Shown here: positions 51,522 to 62,313 of the stretch, one piece after another
Layout of the letters: every line of letters begins with the position of its first letter
Position numbering within the stretch: position 1 is the first letter of the stretch
Assembly: GCA_030411725.1 (NCBI GenBank)
Contig: MU839836.1
Location: 1,054,001 to 1,118,000 of the forward strand
Origin: Echria macrotheca
Taxonomy: Eukaryota > Ascomycota > Sordariomycetes > Sordariales > Schizotheciaceae
Length of the DNA: 64,000 nt
Reading direction: 5' to 3'
Translations under genes and position numbers: made by a program
The notes under the pieces: generated by a model
What the model was told of the DNA's origin: nothing
The model's database searches: none
What the model saw: the letters and a program-made list of their open reading frames with translations, nothing else

Positions 51522-52392
51522 TCAATGTTTTACATCTGCCTGCTTATTCAATTCCTCCAATGCCCGTCGCCATTCTTCCTCCGTCAGACGCCATACTCTA
51601 AAATTTTCTTCTAAAAGTGTACCTTCTTTCTGAAGTACCTGACCTCGAAATTGGCTTCTCTTTCGTAAACTTGCCCTTCTCTTATGCTAAGGAATTTGCA
51701 TCTCCTCTTTATGACGATCTTCTTCGAGAACACTATGCTCCAAGTAAAGTGAAAACATTTGAGGGAAACGCGGGAAAAATGACATGTCCAAGTTTACCCA
51801 ATAAGATGTGTCGCCGTGAAAGACGGCTCCCTGCCTTAAAGTAACGCTTCGTAAGCTGGACTCCGGGTCTTTGAAATAAAGTATATGAGTCCTAAGAGTC
51901 TGAGCGTCAACTATTATTTCTAAATCCGGTATGACATTATTTTGCGACTCAATATAAAGATTAATAGGGGGCCGTCTTCTCTTGACTTTCAGCCCCCAAT
52001 AACAAGACGATCTTATCATGGATGGTTTAATAGCCGGTCTATACCCATTAGTGGGATACTAGCCGAGGAAGAGATGTATTGGTGAAGGTGTATCTGCCGG
52101 CATTCCATTATAAAGCCCTTTGTAGATATACTTCAGATCTAAGCCTATTAGAAATGCATTTCCTGCTCCCGGAAAAGTTCGTTCAAATAAGTCGAAATCT
52201 TTTAAACCTAGTGTCGTCATCCATGTATACGCGTGCTTGGCTCGAGATTGCAGCTTCGATGTTAGAGGAACACCCTTTTAGCAGCTAGAATTAGCGCATG
52301 TGGACTAAGGTTTTCAGCGATTTCAATTTGTATCTCTGGTGGTAAGCGGTACAAAGGTCCGAAAACGTCTTCATTAGGATCTTGTGTCCCCA
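51522..52392 (-). pseudogene. F-box-like protein relic
   Basis: Starts at MGTQDPNEDVFGPLY and continues LPPEIQIEIAENLSPHAL, an F-box-like helix, then frameshifts near 52,280. In the next frame follow TSKLQSRAKHAYTWMTTLG, a TAG near 52,061, SVTLRQGAVFHGDTSYWVN, another TAG (51,687-51,689) and finally FRVWRLTEEEWRRALEELN, a C-terminus typical of fungal F-box-like proteins. At least one frameshift and two stops, so non-functional. Confidence 0.5.
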
Positions 52393-53028
52393 TTTTAGAG
52401 ATTTTAAAGAATAATAACTAGCGGTTTGCCGCTTTTTAGCCCAACCACGGGCTACGCCGCATTGCGATTATTTATCACTGCTGTCACAGTCCCGGCGTTT
52501 GAGGAAGTAATAATAATGTCTTAGTTCTGGGTCCACTCCGAGTTTTCCACCCGCCTGTCACAACCCTTCACACAAAGGATTTAGATCTTGAATTTCTCTA
52601 GTGACTATTCCTTACTTTTAAGGAGCATGCAAATATTGGGATATAGTTGAAAAACCGCATAGATTATTGTCTGGCTGTCTAGAGAAGCAGGGAGTCATTA
52701 GAACAACCGGCGTTTTATGGCAACGATGGTAGCAAATAACGACCGTAAGCAGCTGAACTGACGCAGAAAGTTCAGCCTAAAATACAAATCAATGGGTATA
52801 TGATTACACCTAGTTAAAGCTTTCAAGTTGCTGACGACCTTTACTAAGGACTTATTGTAGTTGCTTGTGGCCGTAACGTGCAAGTATTCAAAGTTGCTGA
52901 TCACTTCCCTCGATGCAATTACGAATTCTATTTAGAAGATAATGCTGCATCGCAAAAACTAGAATTTGACTCGCTTAATTTCTTAATAGGTAGGGTTTCT
53001 ATTTGAGTAGGAGGAGTGTTGAAAATTG
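52393..53028. other. Intergenic with possible F-box-like fragment
   Basis: A 68-codon minus-strand frame (52,698-52,904; NLKALTRCNHIPI, LNFLRQFSCLRSL) may be a leucine-rich fragment of the same family. Otherwise nothing. Confidence 0.35.
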
Positions 53029-54376
53029 CTACTTAGGATAATTCCACGCCGCCGTCCCAAATAATGCATAAGTGCAGAGAAGGATTATACCTTCAAACCT
53101 GTGTTACAGTTAGGACAATAAATTTTGGAGAGACCGAGAGATAGCTTACCAAGTTCCATTTCCTTGTATCAGATAATTTACCAATAGAACTGTAAGAGAC
53201 AAGATTGTGACCTGAAACCCGTCGAAGAATAGTGTCATATCTGTGATCCCAAACCCCCAACCCAGGATGACGAGGACCGGTAGGATAAAAAAGAGAATTC
53301 TCACGCATGAGGAAATTATCTCCTCAATCACCCATTCTACCCGCTTTAGTTTGCCGGAAAGGGCACATGAAACCTGCTCTGGAACAGTTAAAAGTAGCGG
53401 CAATAGAACCAATCCAACAAAGCTCTTGGAAATCCCCAGAGTCTCGGAGGGGATCTTCTTTGACTTGACGACGAATATTGAAGATACAACGTACAAGGCA
53501 CTAGACATAAGTGCGACGGCGATACTTATACCGAGACGTAGGTGTGGCTGGGGGAGCGATCTCTTTCGCAGTTCTAGGAGTTCATTAAAGTTCTTCTCGC
53601 CAATGAATGGATACGCTAGTACTGTTGATGTAACAGCCAAGGACTGGATGCTGCTAAAGATGGGTTTCCGTTGGGTATAATTAGAATGGGTGATATATAA
53701 AAATACGACGTAGCAGCTAAAAACTATCAGGAGCATGAAGGCTGCTACCCTAGACGTTGCCTCATTGCCACTTGCTTCTACATGTCAGCACTTTGTCGTT
53801 GAAATCTCATTTTCTCTTACCTTCTTGTTTCCAGAGCTGAAAAGCTGTTGGCAGAGTAATGCCAGTCAGACTAGCGACAAGCAGTTGTGAGCCCGCCCTC
53901 GCTATAAGAACCGGATATATCATCTCCTCGTTTGCGATACCGCCAGAGAGAAAGCATATCCCTAGAAGAAGTAAGCAGTTTGACAAGAAAGCCCCGATCA
54001 GAGATGTTTGTGCTAAAAGGACATCATTTCGAAGCAATGCGATTGTTGCTAAAGCAAACTCTGGAAAGCTTCCGAATAATGTACGGAAGATGCCACATAG
54101 CACCTCACGACGCGTTTTCTGTAATCTTATGAGTATGTCACCGCATGACATTTGGACCAATATAGATGTAGGGATTAATGATAATGAGGTTATAAAAAAC
54201 TCGGCTGTGGTGCTTGGCATTTTGAAGTGAAGCACCACACCTGCCGTATTGAACACACCCGCAAAGAACGCGGAGAGCCAAAGCTTTACGAACCAACGAT
54301 CCATTGTGTATACGAAAAGAAATTCTTCAACCGCGGAATGTGATTCTTCCATGAAATTTATATCCATTATACTCAC
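53029..54376 (-). CDS. Degenerate Ca2+/H+ exchanger paralogue
   Basis: Three exons, complement(53029..53098, 53150..53777, 53821..54376), 417 residues, with introns of 51 and 43 bp. It has the CaCA layout (two alpha repeats, many TM segments, ending YLIQGNGTWFEGIILLCTYA) but the motifs are changed. Repeat 1 is LFGSFPEFALATIALLRND rather than FGNAVE; repeat 2 is LLPLLLTVPEQVSCALSGK instead of GNAAEH. The central acidic loop is short. The lost Asn residues suggest altered or absent Ca2+ transport; frame and splice sites are intact, which argues against simple decay. The intron positions differ from the canonical gene 5 kb away, so it is an old paralogue. Confidence 0.7.
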
Positions 54377-54403
54377 GGACGCACCTACCCGAAACTTGTC
54401 CGT

Positions 54404-54443
54404 GTCCCAGTTTTGGTCTCTGTAGGGGGACCAGATCTGGACT
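54404..54443 (-). promoter_or_regulatory. Two palindromic elements before the exchanger paralogue
   Basis: GTCCCAGTTTTGGTC (54,404-54,418) and GGACCAGATCTGGACTC (54,428-54,443), within 70 bp of the ATG. The second core, CCAGATCTGG, is a perfect palindrome. Confidence 0.45.
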
Positions 54444-55239
54444 CTCTATATCGTCGAATCTTAGTGACATCGGTTATCTCTTCTGAAACCTGATGGAACT
54501 TAGGTGACGGTCTTCGGCCTGAACACGTGCAACGTGGGGATTCCCGTGACCGTGTCGGCAGAGAGTGGATCCGAGCCGGGCTGTTCTAGTCCAGCTGCAC
54601 TCTCGCGGCTTGCAGCTGTTTATGAATTGGGTGCTACCTCGCCACGGGGCGCAAACGGCATCTCGAGCAGCTGTTTTCGTCGCAACGTAGTCGTCCGCGA
54701 TGTCGAGGTGGCAGTTGAGGCCGTTGTTTCACAGCCAGGGCCGGTGGCGTACCTTACAACGTCGTGCCCTCAGGTACAGGGAGCGAGCGAGTGTCCTGGC
54801 TCGTAGTCGCTTCTGCTGTGCTTGCCGCGCGTCCACATCCGTCGAATACGGGCAGACATATGAGATTATTAGGCCTGTTGGCCTCTAAGCAAGCCACACC
54901 GCAAGCTTTACTGTGTTTCTGCCGGCGTAAAGGTACAACTTCAATGCATAGACAGACATCGCCCCTGTGCCTCGCCGAGAATATTCCGCGAGAGACTATA
55001 GCAGGTGGCTAAGCCGATCACTGAGACCATACCTCCCGGAACCTTCGGCCGTGTGGTTGGCATGTTTTTATAAATGTGCCCTCCCTCGCTGAGTAAATCT
55101 TCAAAGCCCTGTTCATCATTTCAACGCCAATTTCAGTAAATTAAATGCCCAGAATATTTCGCGGTCTATTTTCCTCATCGCTGCCTCTGGACCAGACAGA
55201 TCTATAACGTATCCCTTTAACCGTCACCAAAACAACAGT
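54444..55239. other. GC-rich unassigned stretch
   Basis: 54,500-54,860 is more GC-rich than its surroundings. A 100-codon + frame (NTCNVGIPVTVSAESG, VAYLTTSCPQV) looks protein-like but has no recognised family; possibly a fragment of a transferred or decayed gene. Confidence 0.35.
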
Positions 55240-57430
55240 ATGGGACGGTCTAAAGTGTTGCCTACCAAACCGAGAGATATGAAAGCTATCGACGCCTTTG
55301 AGGAAGATTTATTGAAGCAGCAGTATTTCCAGCACAATGTTTACCGGTAAAAACCATTCTCTCTATTCTATTTGAAAGAAGTGCTGACTTTAGACAGTTG
55401 TCTCCTCAAGTTGTCTCGCCTTCTTCAGAGAGTGAAAATGGGTCATACGGCTGAAAGTAAAAGGGAGGCTCAAGCTCTCATGTCTCTACGAAGCAGCAGG
55501 CCCTATACGAATGAAAACGCTACGGCTGAAACACTTCCTAAAAATGCCATCAACAATCCAAAATTGACGGACTTTCAAAACACTAAGCCAACGCATTCGG
55601 AGCCAATAGAATGCGACTCTCGGTTATCCAACAGAAACTGGACTCCTAGTAACGGGTAGGGGCCCTACAATAAATTGACAAGACTTATCATGGACTGACG
55701 TTCTAAATAGGCCGCAAGCCAATTCAGAGGCTAAAACTCTTAACCGAAAGAAAACGGTGAAATTCGCAAATTTTGACCAGGTTATAGACAGTAACGGTGC
55801 CATAACAAAAAGAATTCGCCTCATCACGGACACTGAAACCGGTCTGCAACCTTCAGAATTTGAAGACAAAGCAACGCACATCATAAAGCAACTCGAGGTC
55901 CGACCTATCACCCGGGAGCAGCTGGTCACGGAAGTTAAAGGCATTTATGCCGGTCTTGTTATGGCTGAAAATAAGTGCATCGAAATCGACAGTCAAAATC
56001 CTTCCCGCAATCCTGACAATACCACCAATGAGCAATGGCAGTCACTTATTGCTCAACATCGGAAACTTCTTTACGAGCACCATGACTTTTTCTTAGCATC
56101 GCAGCATCCATCAGCAAGTCCAGCTTTACGAAAATTGGCATCTAAGTATGCCATTTCTGCTCGAATGTGGAGATACAGCATCCACAACCTTCTTGAGCTA
56201 CTAAGGCACCACCTACCCGCCAGTATTGAACATATACTTTCATTCATATATCTAGCCTACTCAATAATAACTGTGCTGTATGAAACAGTACCAGCTTTTC
56301 AAGAAACGTGGGAGGAGTGCCTCGGGGATCTATCTCGTTATCGTATGGCTATTGAAGTCGACAATACCCGCGACTATAAGATATGGACTGGAGTCTCTCG
56401 CGACTGGTACAGCAAGGCTTCTGACAAGGTCCCAACAACTGGAAGGCTTTACCATCATTTGGCGATAGTCACGCGGCCCCACGTCCTTCAGCAACTTTTC
56501 TATTACGGAAAATCCCTCTGTGTCCCCATTCCCTTCCACCCGGGGCGTGATAGCGTGGCAAAATTTTTTGAAACCAACATGGCTCTCTATGCCAACGACC
56601 GGCTAGCTCCCTGTGAGCATTCATTTGTTGTTATCAACGGCATTTTGTTCTCAGGAACTAAGTTCGAAAAATTGAAGTCTGCAACGCGAGATTTTATCGG
56701 CGGCCTGAACACATACATCAACCACTCCGCCGATTCCGGGTTCTATATTGGAATTTCTATTTGTCACGCACTTTTAGGGTACGGGAACGAAACGAACCCT
56801 GTTTCCAAGGCCTTTCGACGTAAAAAGGCCGCTGTGGAGCATTATGGGCTAGATAACGCTGCCGCGAGAGTTAAAACCTCCGATGCGGTGCCCCAAGACC
56901 AGCAGAACGCACTCAGTTTCGCAATAGCAGCCCATAGTGCCGTTCTCGAACGAGGTGGAGACCCCACCACTCTTGCATACATTCACGTCACTTTGGTTTT
57001 CATGCGACACGTTGTGTCCTTCCCAGAGCTCAAGTATCTGGCATACCATTTCCCCTGGAAGCTAATATCTCGTCTCCTAAATACACTGATTCACGATCAG
57101 TCAAAGTGTGTTTTTGAAACTGAAAAGTTTCCTAGCACGGAAAATGGCGAGCGTCTGGGTCCTTTGGCCGAAGACTACGCGATGAGAGGCCACGACTGGG
57201 CGGATTGCTATTTCCCTGGTGATTGGTTCAGCAGCGAATGTGAAGGCGGCGAAAGGAAAGCAACAACGGACTCAATAGCAGAAAAACGCCGGATTCGGAT
57301 TCTCGCTTTAGGGTACCAAATTGCGCGACAAAACCAATACCTGCGGTACGACAAACATACACGCCATTTCACGGTAGTGTCTGAGTATGAGATTAGCATC
57401 CCTGGTCATGTTGTGCCAGCTTATATTTAA
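55240..57430 (+). CDS. EST1/SMG7-like (E.t1-type DNA/RNA-binding) accessory protein
   Basis: Three exons, 55240..55346, 55398..55655 and 55711..57430, 694 residues, with introns of 51 and 55 bp (CTGAC branch sites). The first 120 residues are disordered and basic (MGRSKVLPTKPRDMKA). From about residue 215 it follows a fungal family annotated as E.t1-type DNA/RNA-binding: LIAQHRKLLYEHHDFFLASQ HPSAS, RMWRYSIHNLLELLRHHLPA, TWEECLGDLSRYRMA, WYSKASDKVPTTGRLYHHLA and FYYGKSLCVPIPF. These match the 14-3-3-like/TPR core of EST1/SMG5-7, which bind telomerase RNA or NMD factors. Near the end, RIRILALGYQIARQNQYL is the C-terminal signature. These accessory copies are usually not true telomerase or NMD subunits; role unknown. 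Gene looks intact. Confidence 0.75.
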
Positions 57431-57858
57431 AGTTTCAAATATATTTTATATAGCTTAACTCTGCGTAGATCACTAGTTCTGCCAGCTTTTGTTATGATAG
57501 CTCTCCATTGTGGAGTTGGCACCTATTCCTATAGATCTTTGCAAAAACCCTCGGTCTGCGTGAGCTCCTGCTATCTAAAGGCGCATAGGATCTCTCGGCT
57601 GTCTGGGAGAAATGTTAGTTGCTTGAGTTTATTTACTTGGCCCTGATTCGAAGAGAGATGCGGAAAATTAGCAGCAAAAAGAGTTTCTTTCCATACATAG
57701 CTACATGTACAATAACGGAGCGAAATGAGATTTTCTTCGCATTAGACCTGTGGTAACAAGTGTCGAGAAACGGTGGTAAACCAATAGTACATTTTAACTT
57801 CTACGGAAACTTTACTCTGATGAAATTAAAGTGCGGACTCAGGAAAGCTGCCTTCTGC
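57431..57858. other. Intergenic, no recognised gene
   Basis: 3' flanks of two convergent genes. Nothing identified. Confidence 0.4.
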
Positions 57859-58454
57859 TTAGACAAACCATTCAGCCTCGTACATAGTGACTTGCTTTCG
57901 CCACTCTTCTTCCCCAAACTTTTCTATGGCAAGTTTCTCGCATATCTGGACCGCTTCCAGCCCTCGAATATTGCTTATGCTCTCCCTAGTTGGCTTCCAG
58001 ACGAACTCACAGGTCATTGATCCATCGTTTTCACGTTCGAGGTTTCTAATGTCTTGGATCTCCCAAATAAATAATCTCTTCGTGGTGGCTTGTAGCTTTG
58101 CTGGAGCTTTCCGAATGCGGGCCAAGCGAGAAGAGTCTGTAGAGCCAGAGATGCGACTTTCAGGCCGTTTTCGCAAATGATATCTTGGCTCGTGCGGCGC
58201 CGTTACCTTATCTTCTTGTATCTGACCAGTTACAGCCTGTGTGGCATTGGCTTTAGCATCTCCATCTAATGGCACGGACGAAGCTGTAAGACTAACTGTT
58301 AGGCTTCATTACAAGTTTGTGTGCTGAACTTACCATTTTCAATTGAATCTTCGTGGTTCTCTCTTGTCTCAAGCGTAGACTCCGCGCCTGAGAGAGATAC
58401 ATTGTTTTTGTAACCCTGTTGGCTTGACTGAGGAGGGCCTGTACGGTCTGTCAT
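57859..58454 (-). CDS. Small basic protein with chromo-like region
   Basis: Two exons, complement(57859..58283, 58334..58454), 181 residues, with a 50-bp intron (GTAAGT to TTACAG). The N-terminal half is polar and disordered, ending in a basic patch (RYHLRKRPESRISG) that resembles an AT-hook or nuclear signal. The C-terminal half (FIWEIQDIRNLEREN, MTCEFVWKPTRESISNIRGL) has the alternating strands and VWKPT that resemble a chromodomain-like module, followed by a helix (EEEWRKQVTMYEAE). If so it would bind modified histone or RNA. The assignment is tentative. Confidence 0.45.
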
Positions 58455-58823
58455 GTCTAGAACTTCAGGCCTAATTAGTGACTTTGGAAGATATGGATCT
58501 TAACATTAAAGACCAGATTACCTTCAACACGGCGGTGTACTAATTCGGCGACAACAGCATTTTTTAAGATGTAGCAAGAGGGAGTATGACACCTTTTATA
58601 TTCAAAAAATGTAAGGCTGTCCATACCGCTGACTTTGAGGCTGACGACCTCTCTCGTAGAATCGCATAAAGATGACATCATAAATAGAGGTGTACGTCAA
58701 CATGATTACGCATCTAGACCTACCTAGGTTATTCTTTACCGTGCTGTTTGCTCCCTTGTGACTCAAATTGATCCTCCTGCTTGACAAATCCGCCTACGGA
58801 CTGCTATCTTCGAAGTCTGCGCC
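58455..58823. other. Intergenic, possible 5' exons
   Basis: A minus-strand frame (58,475-58,681) reads SSLCDSTREVVSLKVSGMDS and on to VVAELVHRRVEG. It could be an upstream exon of the chromo-like gene or of a lost gene, but I found no frame-consistent splice. No other feature. Confidence 0.3.
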
Positions 58824-59051
58824 ATGATCCCTCAGGCTAAGCCTCCATTAGTGCTGGAATACTTGGCTTTAGGAGACTGGATTTCGGATCGTTGGTCTAT
58901 ATTGGTTAATAGATGGCAGTTGGCTCGAGTTCCTAGTAATATAAGCTCGGAAGCGGACTCAGGTGGACGCATCATCAACACGCGCCCCATCTTCGTCATT
59001 GGTGGCAGTGCCATGCTGGCATTCGAAGGAGTGGCAAGGCATCATGGGTAA
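58824..59051 (+). pseudogene. Nucleotidyltransferase-like N-terminal fragment
   Basis: 75 codons ending PIFVIGGSAMLAFEGVARHHG, which resembles the GGSAM... start of nucleotidyltransferase-fold proteins. The usual following T-x-DxD metal site is absent because the frame stops. Probably a fragment left by deletion, 56 bp before the deaminase gene. Confidence 0.3.
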
Positions 59052-59106
59052 TGAGTAGCCTCGCCCGCTGTAGTTTCATGATCCCGGTATTTCAACAAGT
59101 ATAAAT

Positions 59107-61105
59107 ATGGCGCTTCCCATATACTCTACATCAATCACAAGATCATCAGCAAACGTCCTGTTCTCCACTGAAGAAAACATAAACCCAATTTTATTTTCCA
59201 ACGCCTTCAATCAGTTCAAAATGACGCGATATAACGCTAACGATGCTGTCTCTTTGGACTGCCAAAGCCGGGACTGCAATATCGCTCCAGATGGTCTCTC
59301 CAAAAATGAAGCAGCAATCGGGAATATCAATAACATCGAAGAATATTTTACTATCCGTAGCCAAATTCTCGAGCGCGAAGCTAGCGTGGGGTTCGACTGG
59401 AGTTGCCAGCACAAGGCTTCCGATAACGAATACCGGGCCAATGCAATCCTTCAGACCTTAAGGCACAACGACAATCTCCGAGTCTACGAACGGGCACCGG
59501 CTCGCCAAGGTTACGGAGGCCAAGAACACCGACGCGTATGTGGAGATCATTTTCTCTCCAACGCAGATCTCATCGAGGAAACCGACGTCTTCAAAGTGGC
59601 ACAGAAAATGCCTAAAGGTGCTCACTTGCACCTACATTTCAACGCTAACCTACCACCCGATTTCTTACTTGATATTGCGAAGAAGATGCCTCGAATGTTT
59701 ATTACAAGCACCGACCCCCTTATATCCGATAACGACTACATCAACTACAAGAAATGCGAGATTCAATTCCGTATTCGCTCTGAAGCTGACGAATTACCCG
59801 GAAACCTCTTCTCGTCAGAGTATGAAAGAGGTCAAACTATGCAGTTCAGTCAATTCATCAGAGAGTTCCCCAGCCATTATATGAAGGCTTCAGTAGATGA
59901 TTGGCTGAAATCGAAGCTTGTATTTAACGAAGAAGAAGTACATCACTGCCTCCAGACTGTAAAGGGGTGAGTGAGCTTTACAAACTACTGAAAAAAAAAA
60001 TTCTGACTAGTATTTCTACCAGGGCATGGGAACTATTCGACAAACGTACCAGGATGATGAAAGGTCTTTTCAACTACGAGACAGCTTTTCGAGAGTATAC
60101 CAAGCAATGCTTGCAGGAGTTCGTACGCGATAATATCCAGTACGCCGAGATTCGCGTAAACTTTATGCAGACGAACCAGATATGGTTTGACGACGGATGC
60201 GGCCAGATCACCAATGAAGGCATGATGGATATTATTGTCGAAGAATGCGAGCGATTCCAAGAAATAAACAACGAATTTTACGGGCTCAAAATCATCTACT
60301 GTACCCCGCGGTCATTCTCAGAAACTCAGATTGCGGCGGCGCTGGATGAATGCAGAGAATTCAAGAAGAAATACCCCAAATACATCGCAGGTGAGTATTA
60401 TTCTTCAATAGCCCTTTCAATTCTAATCTGCCGCAGGGTACGATCTCGTGGGTGAGGAAGCCGCAGGGAAGCCTCTTAAGGATTTCATTAGGCAATTCCT
60501 TGACTTTGATAAGTCGTGCCGGGATGAAGGATACTCGATCCCATTTCTCTTCCACGGTGGCGAGACCCTAGACATAGGTACCGAAGTCGACCAAAACCTC
60601 GTGGACGCTATACTCCTCGGCGCTAAACGAATCGGCCACGGGTTTTCGCTTCCTCGACACCCATCCCTCATCGAGCTTGTGAAGAAACAGCGGATTTGCC
60701 TTGAGATTAACCCGATATCAAATGAGGAGCTCAATCTCATCCCTAGAATGAGCGGACATTCTGTTTATACCCTTCTCGCAAATGACGTTCACTGCACAGT
60801 GAACAGTGATAACCCTACTCTCTTTAGGTAAATGCGGTTATTATTTTTGGAGGTAAAGTTGTGCTAACTTATTTAGATCAACACTTTCGCACGATTTTTA
60901 TCAAATCATGGTCGGTAGCTCTAGTATGACACTCCATGGTTGGCGACAGCTTGTTGAGTGGAGTCTCGAGCATTCTTGTATGAATAAGGATGAGCTCACA
61001 GCTAGTTATGGGAGGTGGGAAGATGAGTGGAATCGATTTTTGCAATGGATCATCGAAACTTACGGAGAGGTGGAAAAGCTGTCTGACGCAGAGACGTCTC
61101 CTTAG
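59107..61105 (+). CDS. ADGF/CECR1-type adenosine deaminase
   Basis: Four exons, 59107..59966, 60023..60390, 60437..60827 and 60877..61105, 615 residues; introns 56, 46 and 49 bp. The adenosine/AMP deaminase fold is present in order: KMPKGAHLHLHFNANLPPDF (HxH metal site), GLFNYETAFREYTKQCLQEF, RVNFMQTNQ, FLFHGGETLDIG (HGGE catalytic), AKRIGHGFSL, LEINPISNEELNL and NSDNPTLFRSTLSHDFYQ. The last motif has SDN where canonical deaminases have SDD; whether this alters activity or is normal in this subfamily is not clear. No clear signal peptide at MALPIYSTS; another ATG at 59,221 is possible. Deaminates adenosine-like substrates to inosine. Intact. Confidence 0.8.
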
Positions 61106-61341
61106 CCCATTTTTTTTTACCCTAAGTCCTAGACTGATAAGATAAGTCACGGCAAAATCATGGCGGCTTAAAAAGAACTGGTCAACGTCATTCTATAGGT
61201 CCTGACATTTGTCCTAAAGTGAAATGTTAGAAGAAATAACAGGAGACTGAGCTGTTGTGAATGTATCTAGCCTTCACCTTCAAAATTAAGCTACTGTAAT
61301 CCAATATACGAAGTCTCCAGGGCAATATATGTGTATTAGAA

Positions 61342-61953
61342 TCAGATCTGTCGGCGCAGGGTTGCTTTTCTTGCTAAATGCGCCCGTTGTTGGACTTCTT
61401 CGGCGTTTGCATCTAATATTTTCACCCAAAAATTGAAAAAATACCACAGCTCATCGTTTGCGGAGTACAGATCGCTTATCCGCCTTCCTTGACGCGGCAA
61501 ATTATTCTCCGTAAATCCAAATTCGCGAAGTTTCTCAAACCAGTTCCTCAACTCCTTTCGCAGCGGTCGCATATGCCAACTCAGGGAAGCGCTTTTAAAC
61601 TGCGTTGTACTACTAACTAAAACAGAAATTTTTAGTCGCATTCATCAAGTTAGTTGTTTGCTTTTACCTTGAGTTACCGCATATCCTACAATATATATGA
61701 TCTCGCAAAGTTGACGGTGGTCTATACGGCTGTTCTGGAGCTGGCTACGTAGGAACAGATGATTACCTATTAACTGAGCGACAGCTTTCTTGAGTTTATA
61801 GAAATCAAGCGACTCATAGTCTGGTGAGTATGGGTCGGAGCACGTCCTCTTTGGAATGTGCGAAATTGCCTTTTTAATGGTTCTAAGCAGCGAGATCATA
61901 TCCTCTGCAGATATTTCGGGGTTGCCTGTCAGCGCGAAATGCGTTGTTGACAT
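61342..61953 (-). CDS. Unknown protein, 186 residues
   Basis: Two exons, complement(61342..61616, 61668..61953), with a 51-bp intron (GTAAAA to TTTTAG) that joins phase-correctly. Start MSTTHFALTGNPEISA. Helical segments: EDMISLLRTIKKAISHI, YKLKKAVAQLIGNHLFLRSQ, MRPLRKELRNWFEKLREFGF, NAEEVQQRAHLARKATLRRQ. No membrane or secretion signals. Family not recognised. Its upstream region (62,094-62,313) is the richest cluster of palindromic elements in the window. Confidence 0.6.
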
Positions 61954-62093
61954 TTTCAGCAGTAAGAAACAAATATCGACGGATAGCAGTCGCACTATAT
62001 TGATGCAGGCTAAGCTTACACCGCAGGTGAGGCGGACAACACTGAATTTAGATCTTGTTGGATTCTCTTCATAAAATCAGCGCCGTCTTCAGC

Positions 62094-62313
62094 GTTTATA
62101 TATCCGCGACCCTCCGCTCTTCGTCACCTATCGCTCCACACATCCGATACCGTAAAGAAATATTTCTCAACCGATCCCAATTTTGGTTGCGCCCAAAAGT
62201 TGGAACTTGGGGCCGATCTTGGGTCAGTCATAGCCCAAATTATGGTCCGGGGGGGGGGGGGGGGGTAAGGGTTACAGAATACCAAAATTGGGCCACACGT
62301 TCCAAATGTGTCC
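62094..62313 (-). promoter_or_regulatory. Largest cluster of palindromic elements
   Basis: GTTTATATAT (62,094-62,103, TATA on minus). Then GATCCCAATTTTGGTTG (62,173-62,189), GCGCCCAAAAGTTGGAAC (62,189-62,206), GGCCGATCTTGGGTC (62,211-62,225), GCCCAAATTATGGTCC (62,233-62,248), a G-run, ATACCAAAATTGGGCC (62,279-62,294, identical to 37,529-37,544) and GTTCCAAATGTGTCC (62,299-62,313). Confidence 0.65.

Noticed and set aside
54504..54806. GC-rich 100-codon frame as a secreted Cys protein
   Set aside because: No signal peptide, and overlapping frames in GC-rich DNA are often open by chance.
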